NCBI GenBank assembly: GCA_964575255.1
Contig: CAZNPZ010000055.1
Coordinates: 1-17,637, forward strand
Source: JAEZHK01 sp964575255
Lineage (GTDB): Bacteria > Bacillota > Clostridia > Christensenellales > Aristaeellaceae
Direction: 5' to 3'
DNA: 17,637 nt
The position numbers and the translations under genes were made by a program. Below are positions 1 through 6,205 of this stretch, one piece after another. How positions within the stretch are numbered: position 1 is the stretch's first letter; the number at the start of each line of letters is the position of its first letter. The notes under the pieces are model-generated. The model saw only the letters and a program-made list of their open reading frames with translations. It had not been told where the DNA came from and did no database searches.

Positions 1-158
1 TTCTCAATCATTGACGTTGCTTCTTGAACTGCTTCGGCCTTTAATCAGCGGTTACTTAGCACAACTCACGGATTTGTGCAATACTTTTTGTGTCCGAAAC
101 ATGCATGTTGCCCTTGCGTCACACGTAATATCCATCCATGTTAAACATCCCGCTGCGA

Positions 159-187
159 TTGACACCATTTTCCAGTTGAGCTATAAT
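159..187 (+). promoter_or_regulatory. Consensus sigma-A promoter for the CapA pair
   Basis: TTGACA at 159-164 and TATAAT at 182-187 are separated by exactly 17 bases, a perfect match to the vegetative consensus. Transcription should start near 194. That makes the leader very short and rules out the TTG at 189 as a translation start. The 158 bases before this promoter are comparatively AT-rich and hold no gene that I recognise. Confidence 0.85.
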
Positions 188-221
188 CTTGGTAGGATTT
201 GTTCATGGGGTGATCAGTTTT

Positions 222-2471
222 TTGAAATTGCGATGGCTTGCGAGGCGCCTGACGCTCATCGCGCTGGCCCTTCTTCTATGGGCGCTCCCCGCGTTCGCAG
301 CGGAACTTCCGGGGGATGACCCGACGCCTCCCGCGGATGTGAACGCGGTCGCCGCGTCCATCAGCGTACTCTCCAGGACGCTCGCGCCAGGCGAGGCGTT
401 TTCAATCGAGGTCTTGAAGACATTTCCGGCTGCCATGAACGAGCCGCTGACGTGGACAATCAACAACTCAGTGGCCTCCATTGCCATTGAGGACACCGAC
501 GACTTTGATCCCTCCGTCACGGTCACGGCGGTCAAGAACGGTCAGGCGACGATCAGCCTGGAGGGTACACGCTCAGGGAACGTGCTCGCCAAGTGCCAGG
601 TGACGGTCAGGACGGTCAAAATTACGTCATTTACGATTTCCCCGAAGTCACTGACGCTCGCGCCGACGACTTCCTATTTAATGACCGCAAACGTCAAACC
701 GTCTTTCGCGACGTATGAAAGCGTGACTTGGACATCCAGCGCGCCGGAGATCCTGAGCTTCAGCCCGCTTGCCGCCGAAGCGACGAAAGTCGCGGGCAAA
801 GGCGAAGCGGTCACGGTGTTCGCCCGCGCCGAGGGCAAGGCGGTTCTGACCGCCGTCACCAATACCGGAAAGCGGACGACCCGCGTCGTAACGGTGAAAA
901 ATCTCGAGGTCACATCGGTCAAATTCCAAAAGAACAAGTACACCATTTACCTTGAGGCACAGGAGAAGACTCGGCTCATCGCCGCGGTCGCCCCGCTCAC
1001 CGCGGCGGAAGCCAAACGAGCGGTCAAGTATACCTGCTCGGATGTGACCGAAAGCATCGTCAAACTGGACCCGGACGGGAACGGCGGCGTGATTCTGACG
1101 CCGAAAGCGACCGGAAAAGTGACGCTGTATGCGACCGCGGGCGGGAAGACGGCGAAAACCACCGTCACCATTGACTCCAGGGCGATCAAGTCGCTGTCTG
1201 TTTCAACGCCGGACGACATGCCGGTCGTGCTCAATTCCGGCGAAGCGGCGCAGCTGACCGCCGTCACGAACCCCTCCTATGCCGCGAACCGCGCCGTGAC
1301 GTGGACGAGTGCCAATCCCGACATCGCCTCCGTCGATGAAAACGGCAAGGTGACCGCGGGCACGACTCCCGGCGCGGTAAAAGTCACCTGCGCCAGCGCG
1401 GCCAACACAAAAATTTCGTCGAGCGTAATCGTGCGCGTTCGCGGAGACGGCGTGTACCGCACGGCCACCGTCACCGCCGCGGGCGACGCGGTGCTGGGCG
1501 GCGATCCCAGAAAGAGCCGCAAGGCCGCCGCGGATCCCCTCTCCTATCAGAGGTTCCGGGAGAAGGTTCAGGCGCTGGGCGGCGACAATCAGGTGTTCGC
1601 CAACGTGCGATCCTATTTCGCGGGCGACAACAACGTCGCCACCCTCAATCTGGAGGGCACGCTGACGCTGAAGGACACGCGCGACCTGAACAAGCCCTTC
1701 GTGTTTCAGGGCGATCCGTACTATGCCCAGTCCATCCTGAAAAACAGCGATATCGACGCGGTCAACCTGGCCAACAACCACACCTACGATGTTGGCAAGG
1801 ATGGGTACGAGGGCACCAAGCGCGCGTTGGACAAAAAGGGCGTGAAATACTACGGGAACGGCGAGGTCTGCACGGTGCGGACGGTGAACGGCGTCCGGGT
1901 GGCGTTCGTGGGCTTCGTGTCCGCGAAGATGTACATGAGCACCCTGAAGAGCAACCTAAAGAGCGCCCGGAAGAAGGCGGACATCGTCGTCGCGCACTTC
2001 CACTGGACGGACGTTCGCGAATTCCGATACAGCTACCCCACCAGCCGCCAGAAGAGCCTCGCCCACATCGCCATCAACTACGGCGCGGATCTGGTGATCG
2101 GCACCCACACCCACCGGATCAACGGCATCGAGCGCTACCGGGGTAAGTACATCGTCTACGATCTGGGCAATTTCGTGACCATCGCCAGTAACCCCATCAA
2201 TCAGTTCGACTCGTCCAACCCCAGCGGTAGATACGACTACGACAGCTTCATTTACCAGCAGGATTTCAACATCTGGAAGGACGGCTTCGTGGAACCCTCG
2301 GACATCCGGATCATCCCGTGTTCGATCACCTCAAAACCGGACGAGCTTATCAACAACGCCCAGCCGACGCCCTATGTGAAGGGCGGCGCAGACTACCAGC
2401 GCGTGATGAACCACATCCGGAATCATTCCATCGGCAGTTTTTCAGATTACCCGGTCAACCGGGATGACTAA
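222..2471 (+). CDS. Exported CapA-family protein with four Ig-like (Big_2-type) repeats
   Basis: About 749 residues. The start is chosen at TTG 222 because GGGGTGATC at 207-215 matches the anti-Shine-Dalgarno sequence; it gives a compact signal peptide with basic KLRWLARR, a hydrophobic core and ALPAFA before the mature AELPG. TTG 189 falls inside the promoter and GTG 210 overlaps the ribosome site. Residues about 40-410 form four beta-rich repeats with the Big_2-type 'VTWTS..P.IASV' pattern. Residues about 412-690 form a CapA/PgsA-like metallophosphoesterase fold, with AGDAVLGGD, NLEGTL, ANNHTYD (near 517), HFHW (592-595) and GTHTH (627-631), then YDLGNF. Family members are tied to capsule or poly-gamma-glutamate export, but no capBC genes are nearby, so the substrate is unknown. 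The gene ends 9 bases before a paralogue and forms an operon with it. Confidence 0.9.
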   Translation: MKLRWLARRLTLIALALLLWALPAFAAELPGDDPTPPADVNAVAASISVLSRTLAPGEAFSIEVLKTFPAAMNEPLTWTINNSVASIAIEDTDDFDPSVTVTAVKNGQATISLEGTRSGNVLAKCQVTVRTVKITSFTISPKSLTLAPTTSYLMTANVKPSFATYESVTWTSSAPEILSFSPLAAEATKVAGKGEAVTVFARAEGKAVLTAVTNTGKRTTRVVTVKNLEVTSVKFQKNKYTIYLEAQEKTRLIAAVAPLTAAEAKRAVKYTCSDVTESIVKLDPDGNGGVILTPKATGKVTLYATAGGKTAKTTVTIDSRAIKSLSVSTPDDMPVVLNSGEAAQLTAVTNPSYAANRAVTWTSANPDIASVDENGKVTAGTTPGAVKVTCASAANTKISSSVIVRVRGDGVYRTATVTAAGDAVLGGDPRKSRKAAADPLSYQRFREKVQALGGDNQVFANVRSYFAGDNNVATLNLEGTLTLKDTRDLNKPFVFQGDPYYAQSILKNSDIDAVNLANNHTYDVGKDGYEGTKRALDKKGVKYYGNGEVCTVRTVNGVRVAFVGFVSAKMYMSTLKSNLKSARKKADIVVAHFHWTDVREFRYSYPTSRQKSLAHIAINYGADLVIGTHTHRINGIERYRGKYIVYDLGNFVTIASNPINQFDSSNPSGRYDYDSFIYQQDFNIWKDGFVEPSDIRIIPCSITSKPDELINNAQPTPYVKGGADYQRVMNHIRNHSIGSFSDYPVNRDD

Positions 2472-2480
2472 GGAGACATC

Positions 2481-4520
2481 ATGAAAAGAAGTCTGAAAAC
2501 ACTCCTGACCCTCGCACTGGTACTCGCGCTCGCCATCGGCATCGCTTCCGTCGCGCAGGCCAAGACCGCCTCGCGCCTCACGATGAGCCGCCGCGCGATC
2601 ACGATGGACTGGGGAACGAGCTACAGACTTAACGTCACCCCGACGCCCTCGAACGCCTCCGACCGGAATCAGATTGCATGGGAATCCAGCCTGCCGGCGC
2701 TGGTGACGGTCACGCCGGACGCGGGCAACCCGCGCAAGGCCACGGTGACCGTACGCGACGCCATGCCGGGTCTGGAGTACCCGACGCTGCCGATCGCCAT
2801 CACCGCCAGTACGCCTGACAGGACGGCCACCTGCACGGTCACGCTGGGAACGGTGTATGTAAGCTCGATCTCCGTCTCCCCCGCCGCGAAGACCGTGTTC
2901 TACACACCTTCGACGCCCACGTATGATGGCCTTCGATGCATTTTTACACCATCGGTCGCGGGCGGCCAGTCGGTCACCTGGTCCACCGACAAGCCCAGCG
3001 TCGCGACGGTGGACGAAACCACCGGCGTCGTGACCTTCACCGGCGACGGCGTGGTGCGCATCACCGCGACCTGCGTTTCGAACGGCAGAACCCTGACCGA
3101 TTCCTGCCGCTTCACCGTCAAGCCCATCCGCGTCAAGTCGATATCGCTCTCGAGCAGTGTCGACAGCCCCTATGTCGACATCGGGGACACCATCACGCTG
3201 ACGCCGACGGTGAAGTCCACAAGCGGCAGCCTGCACGCTTCCTATGAAAAAGTGACCTGGACGTCCAGCAACGATGCCATCGCGACGGTCGCGGACGGCG
3301 TCGTGACGGCCGAAGGTTCCGGCATCGCGACGATCACCGCCTCCACCGACCAGGGAAGAAAGACCGCCTCGTACCGGGTCTACGTGCGCGACGCAAGCCC
3401 GACGATGGTCACCATCACCGCCGGCGGCGACTGCGTATTGGGCGGCGACCCGCGCACCACCGGCATCGTCGCGCGCTCATCCCAGCGGTTTTACGAGAGA
3501 CTGGTCAAAGAAAGCGGCGACCCGCTGTACCCGTTCGCAAGGATCAGAAAGCTGTTCAGCCCCACCGGCGAGACGGGCTACGACAACCTTTCCATCGTGA
3601 ATCTGGAAGTCTGCCTGACTTCCAAGGGCGGCTCCAACCCCAAAACCAGCCGCGCGTTCCTGTTCCGCGGCGACGGGGTCAACGCGAAGGCCTTGGGCGT
3701 CGGCATCGACATCGCGAACATCTCCAACAACCACACCTCCGATTTCGGCTCCACCAGCTTTGACAACACCGCGTCCAACGTCAAGACCTACGGTGGCGGC
3801 GCGGTGGCCTCCGGCTACAATCGCGATTCCGGCAAACTGTACCTGCCGGTCAAGGTGGTGGGCGACAAGCGGATCGGCTTCTTCGGCGTGCAGTACGCGC
3901 AGATGCCGGGCTCTGTGCTGGCCCAGCGCATCCAGAAGTACAAGAAGGACTACAAGTTGGACATGCTGGTGGTTACCGTTCACTGGACGGGTCAGCTGGA
4001 ACACAGAAGGCCCGCTACTTCCTCGATGAAGAGTTACGCCAGAAAGGCCATCGACGCCGGCGCGGATCTGGTCATCGGCCACCATCGCCACGAGATCAGC
4101 GGCATCGAGAAGTACAAGGGCAAGTACATCCTCTACGACATGGGCAACTTCGTGACCGGCGGCGGCGGCACCCCGTCGACCTACGCGGCGCAGGTGGACT
4201 TCGCGATCTCCGACAGCTTCACCGAGACCGCGGGCGATGGCGAGGCGATCCGCATCTACCCGGTGTTCACCTCCAGCGCTCCGATGTACGCGTGGGACTC
4301 CAAGAAGAAGAACTACTCGGACAAACAAAGCAACAACTGGCAGCCCGTGCCCGCGGCGGAGGCCATCCACCACTCCGACCGGGACACCAACGATCCGGTC
4401 AAGTTCACCAGCGCGTTTGACGACGTCCTCAGGATCATCGATCAGTTCTCGCCAAGCGGCATGTACGGGAAGTTCACCACCGTTGGCCATATCGGCGACT
4501 ACGCCAATCTGCCGGACTGA
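2481..4520 (+). CDS. Second exported CapA-family protein with three Ig-like repeats
   Basis: 679 residues. ATG 2481 follows AAGGAG at 2470-2475 and starts 9 bases after the previous stop, so the two genes are probably co-transcribed and translationally close. The N-terminus is a classic signal peptide (MKRSLKT, a long Leu/Ala core, VAQA before KTASR). Three Ig-like modules follow, at roughly residues 28-124, 124-214 and 215-302, the last with VTWTSSNDAIATV. The CapA domain spans about 308-600: AGGDCVLGGD, NLEVCL, SNNHTSD (near 414), HWT (His501), GHHRH (533-537) and YDMGNFV. It shares the 'GGDPR' insertion near the first motif with its upstream neighbour, which fits duplication of an ancestral gene followed by divergence. 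No LPXTG, SLH or other wall anchor is visible, so it is either released or held through the Ig-like repeats. The substrate is unknown. Confidence 0.9.
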   Translation: MKRSLKTLLTLALVLALAIGIASVAQAKTASRLTMSRRAITMDWGTSYRLNVTPTPSNASDRNQIAWESSLPALVTVTPDAGNPRKATVTVRDAMPGLEYPTLPIAITASTPDRTATCTVTLGTVYVSSISVSPAAKTVFYTPSTPTYDGLRCIFTPSVAGGQSVTWSTDKPSVATVDETTGVVTFTGDGVVRITATCVSNGRTLTDSCRFTVKPIRVKSISLSSSVDSPYVDIGDTITLTPTVKSTSGSLHASYEKVTWTSSNDAIATVADGVVTAEGSGIATITASTDQGRKTASYRVYVRDASPTMVTITAGGDCVLGGDPRTTGIVARSSQRFYERLVKESGDPLYPFARIRKLFSPTGETGYDNLSIVNLEVCLTSKGGSNPKTSRAFLFRGDGVNAKALGVGIDIANISNNHTSDFGSTSFDNTASNVKTYGGGAVASGYNRDSGKLYLPVKVVGDKRIGFFGVQYAQMPGSVLAQRIQKYKKDYKLDMLVVTVHWTGQLEHRRPATSSMKSYARKAIDAGADLVIGHHRHEISGIEKYKGKYILYDMGNFVTGGGGTPSTYAAQVDFAISDSFTETAGDGEAIRIYPVFTSSAPMYAWDSKKKNYSDKQSNNWQPVPAAEAIHHSDRDTNDPVKFTSAFDDVLRIIDQFSPSGMYGKFTTVGHIGDYANLPD

Positions 4521-4551
4521 GCTTGATCTGAGACGGCTTCGACCCAAATAC

Positions 4552-4586
4552 GCGAGCCTGCCGACCGCAATGGCCGGCAGGCTCGC
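4552..4586. terminator. Perfect 12-bp hairpin between convergent genes
   Basis: GCGAGCCTGCCG (4552-4563) and CGGCAGGCTCGC (4575-4586) are perfect inverted arms around an 11-base loop. The hairpin lies 31 bases after the second CapA gene and just after the stop of the minus-strand cysteine-rich gene. Neither side has a long T tract (GTATTTGGG on the minus strand is the better one), so it is called a bidirectional terminator by position and stem strength. Confidence 0.65.
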
Positions 4587-4592
4587 TGCGTG

Positions 4593-4736
4593 TTATCGCC
4601 AGCACTCGCACACGTTCACCCAGACGGTGACAAAACAGCAGCGGCAGGGATCCCATACCGTGACTGGCTTCAGGCAGCAGTCTTCCCACCACACCGGGCG
4701 GCGGCAGGGCTTGAGTCTTCCGCAACAGGTACTCAT
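4593..4736 (-). CDS. Cysteine- and tryptophan-rich microprotein, 47 aa
   Basis: 47 residues, of which ten are Cys (4, 5, 11, 20, 21, 31, 33, 34, 43, 45) and five Trp. The sequence shows CC, CxCC and CxC groups and ends in an alternating VTVWVNVCECW strand. An ideal AAGGAGG site (minus strand over 4748-4754) lies 11 bases before ATG 4736. An in-frame ATG at 4745 would add three residues but sits only 2 bases from that site. A strong hairpin follows the stop. There is no signal peptide and I do not recognise the family. The Cys spacing would suit metal binding or a compact disulfide or thiolate protein; that is inference. Ribosome site, stop and hairpin in the right order argue for a real gene, although composition alone could mislead at this length. 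Confidence 0.6.
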   Translation of the reverse strand: MSTCCGRLKPCRRPVWWEDCCLKPVTVWDPCRCCFVTVWVNVCECWR

Positions 4737-4822
4737 CCTGATCATCTCCTCCTTGTTTACGCGGGACAAATGGCTTCACAGGTACCATATGCCCCGCCGG
4801 GTTTTCCCGTTCTTTCGACGCG

Positions 4823-4837
4823 CGAACCGCCGGTTCG
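4823..4837. repeat. Short perfect inverted repeat in a divergent intergenic region
   Basis: CGAACC-GCC-GGTTCG is a perfect dyad lying between the minus-strand cysteine-rich gene and the flavodoxin-family promoter, 33 bases upstream of the latter's -35 box. It could be an operator for either gene or just a small hairpin. Nothing identifies a regulator. Confidence 0.3.
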
Positions 4838-4869
4838 GACGCGCTTTCGGGGTTTTCGGGCGGGAATCC

Positions 4870-4898
4870 TTGACAGCCGCGCGATTTGGGCATATCCT
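4870..4898 (+). promoter_or_regulatory. Promoter of the flavodoxin-family gene
   Basis: TTGACA at 4870-4875 and TATCCT at 4893-4898 are separated by 17 bases. The predicted transcript starts near 4905, leaving about 40 bases of leader that carries the AAAGGAGG ribosome site at 4928-4935. Confidence 0.7.
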
Positions 4899-4943
4899 CA
4901 ACCTGTCGGCGGAACCTGGGGACGATCAAAGGAGGGGCATGGG

Positions 4944-5408
4944 ATGATCATCGGCATCATCGTGTTTTCGCGCACCGGCAACACGCTCGCCGTCGCGGAG
5001 AAAATTCGCGTGGCCTGCGCCGCGAAGGGCCACAACGCGGCCATCGAACAGATCCTCGTCGAGAACAAGGACGACCGGAGCGGCAAGCCGCAGAAGATCA
5101 CGTTTGCGCCCGACCCGGCGCGCTACGACCGGGTTTATCTCGGCGCGGCGGTCGAGGCGTTCTCACTCTCCGCCGTGATGAAAGCCTACCTTGACGGACT
5201 TTCCGCGTTTGACGGCAAAGCTGCGGGCGTGTTCGTCACACAACATTTCTCAAAGCCCTGGCTGGGTGGCAACCGCGCGATCCGCCAACTGCGCGCGCTG
5301 TGCCGCTCGAAGGGGCTGAACGTACAGGCCGACGGCATTGTCAACTGGTCGAACAAGGCGCGTGACGCGCAGATTACCGCCGTCGCGGACAGGTTCGCCG
5401 CGCTCTGA
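4944..5408 (+). CDS. Flavodoxin-family protein
   Basis: 154 residues. ATG 4944 follows AAAGGAGG at 4928-4935; the ATG at 4939 hits a stop after one codon and is excluded. The N-terminal strand and loop MIIGIIVFSRTGNT (SRTGNT at 9-14) is the FMN-phosphate loop of flavodoxins. A central strand YLGAAV is followed by the segment holding the domain's second flavin-contacting loop, and GVFVTQHFSKPWLGG supplies the later strand and loop. The length suits a stand-alone short flavodoxin-like domain, so it likely carries electrons or reduces a small substrate in the cytoplasm; the partner cannot be named. It is monocistronic, with its own promoter and a strong terminator 8 bases after the stop. It could equally be annotated as an NAD(P)H-dependent oxidoreductase-like protein. 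Confidence 0.88.
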   Translation: MIIGIIVFSRTGNTLAVAEKIRVACAAKGHNAAIEQILVENKDDRSGKPQKITFAPDPARYDRVYLGAAVEAFSLSAVMKAYLDGLSAFDGKAAGVFVTQHFSKPWLGGNRAIRQLRALCRSKGLNVQADGIVNWSNKARDAQITAVADRFAAL

Positions 5409-5416
5409 CAGAAAGT

Positions 5417-5451
5417 GGAACTCCTGACCGGGTGATCAGGGGTTCCTTTTT
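5417..5451 (+). terminator. Rho-independent terminator after the flavodoxin-family gene
   Basis: GGAACTCCTGA (5417-5427) pairs with TCAGGGGTTCC (5436-5446) through one G-U pair around an 8-base loop, followed directly by five T residues. Confidence 0.92.
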
Positions 5452-5507
5452 CCATCAAACGAGAAGCCATATGGCGCGGACAGGCAGCAGCGCCATCCCC
5501 CGACTCA

Positions 5508-5560
5508 GAACCCGTCAACGCGTGGCGGGCGTGCCCTGCGTATGAGCGCCCTACGGGTTC
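5508..5560. repeat. Inverted repeat in the intergenic region before the barnase gene
   Basis: GAACCCGT (5508-5515) and ACGGGTTC (5553-5560) are perfect inverted arms 37 bases apart. The interior contains a smaller GGGC/GCCC pairing. It lies between the flavodoxin terminator and the barnase promoter, so it is probably outside both transcripts. I see no gene in 5452-5618. Confidence 0.35.
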
Positions 5561-5618
5561 AGTAGGCGATGCCCAGCGCGCCGACGCAGGCTGGCTCCGC
5601 CCTGCTCCGGTTTTGGGC

Positions 5619-5647
5619 TGGTTTTGCGGGCGGCGGACTGGTATAAT
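5619..5647 (+). promoter_or_regulatory. Extended -10 promoter for the barnase/barstar unit
   Basis: TATAAT at 5642-5647 is preceded by TG one base upstream (TGGTATAAT, an extended -10). The -35 position at 17 bases reads TGGTTT, a weak match, as expected for an extended -10 promoter. The start of transcription should be near 5654. Confidence 0.7.
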
Positions 5648-5692
5648 GGGGTACGCATGGTTCCTTATGGATGAATTGTGGAAGGTGAGCCG

Positions 5693-6205
5693 ATGAACCG
5701 TTTCCTCCGGCGGGTATCAGCGATAACGCTGGCGCTCGTTCTGGCGCTGGGCGTTTTCGCCGCCGCGGCTGAAACCGACTGGGCGGGCATCTTCGACTGG
5801 TATGACGGCTTCACCGAGGCAAACCGCGCGGCGCTTATCGAACAGGTGCCGGAGGACGGGGCCTATGACGATGTACTGGGCGTCGGCGCGTACCTGTTCC
5901 TTTACGACCATCTGCCAGGCAACTACATCACAAAATCCGAGGCGCGCGGCCTGGGCTGGCCGGGAGGATCACTGGAGCCCTACGCGCCCGGCAAGACGAT
6001 CGGCGGCGACCGCTTCGGTAACTACGAAGGGCTGTTGCCGGAGGGGGCGCGCTATACCGAGTGCGACATCGACACGATGTTTTCGTCCAGCCGGGGCGCG
6101 AAGCGGCTGGTGTTTGACGGGGACGGCCGCATCTACTATACCGAGGATCACTACGATTCGTTCACGCTTTTGTACGGGGGAGGGAACGCCGATGCGCCGG
6201 ATTGA
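5693..6205 (+). CDS. Secreted barnase-like ribonuclease
   Basis: 170 residues. ATG 5693 follows GGAAGGTGA (5680-5688); the upstream in-frame GTG at 5678 overlaps that site and is rejected. Residues 1-26 are a signal peptide (MNRFLRR, Leu/Val/Ala core, AAAA). The mature part matches barnase over the whole fold: LPGNYITKSEA (74-84), LGW, APGKTIGGD (98-106), and the catalytic region. By alignment to barnase from memory, the catalytic base Glu73 is Glu123, Arg83 and Arg87 are Arg134 and Arg138, and the acid His102 is His153 in EDHYDSF. Barnase Lys27 is replaced by His73. It should cleave RNA, preferably after guanosine, outside the cell. An N-terminal stretch of about 45 residues precedes the barnase core. 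Its end overlaps the barstar start by 14 bases, the usual toxin-inhibitor arrangement. Confidence 0.93.
   Translation: MNRFLRRVSAITLALVLALGVFAAAAETDWAGIFDWYDGFTEANRAALIEQVPEDGAYDDVLGVGAYLFLYDHLPGNYITKSEARGLGWPGGSLEPYAPGKTIGGDRFGNYEGLLPEGARYTECDIDTMFSSSRGAKRLVFDGDGRIYYTEDHYDSFTLLYGGGNADAPD

Noticed and set aside
3477..4547. Long minus-strand open frame opposite the second CapA gene
   Set aside because: A typical shadow of high-GC coding DNA, rich in Val, Gly, Arg and His with no recognisable domain; the plus strand carries clear CapA motifs.
4474..4929. A 151-residue minus-strand open frame overlapping the cysteine-rich gene
   Set aside because: It is in another frame, crosses the terminator hairpin and the flavodoxin promoter and has no ribosome site. 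The 47-residue frame has all expected signals.
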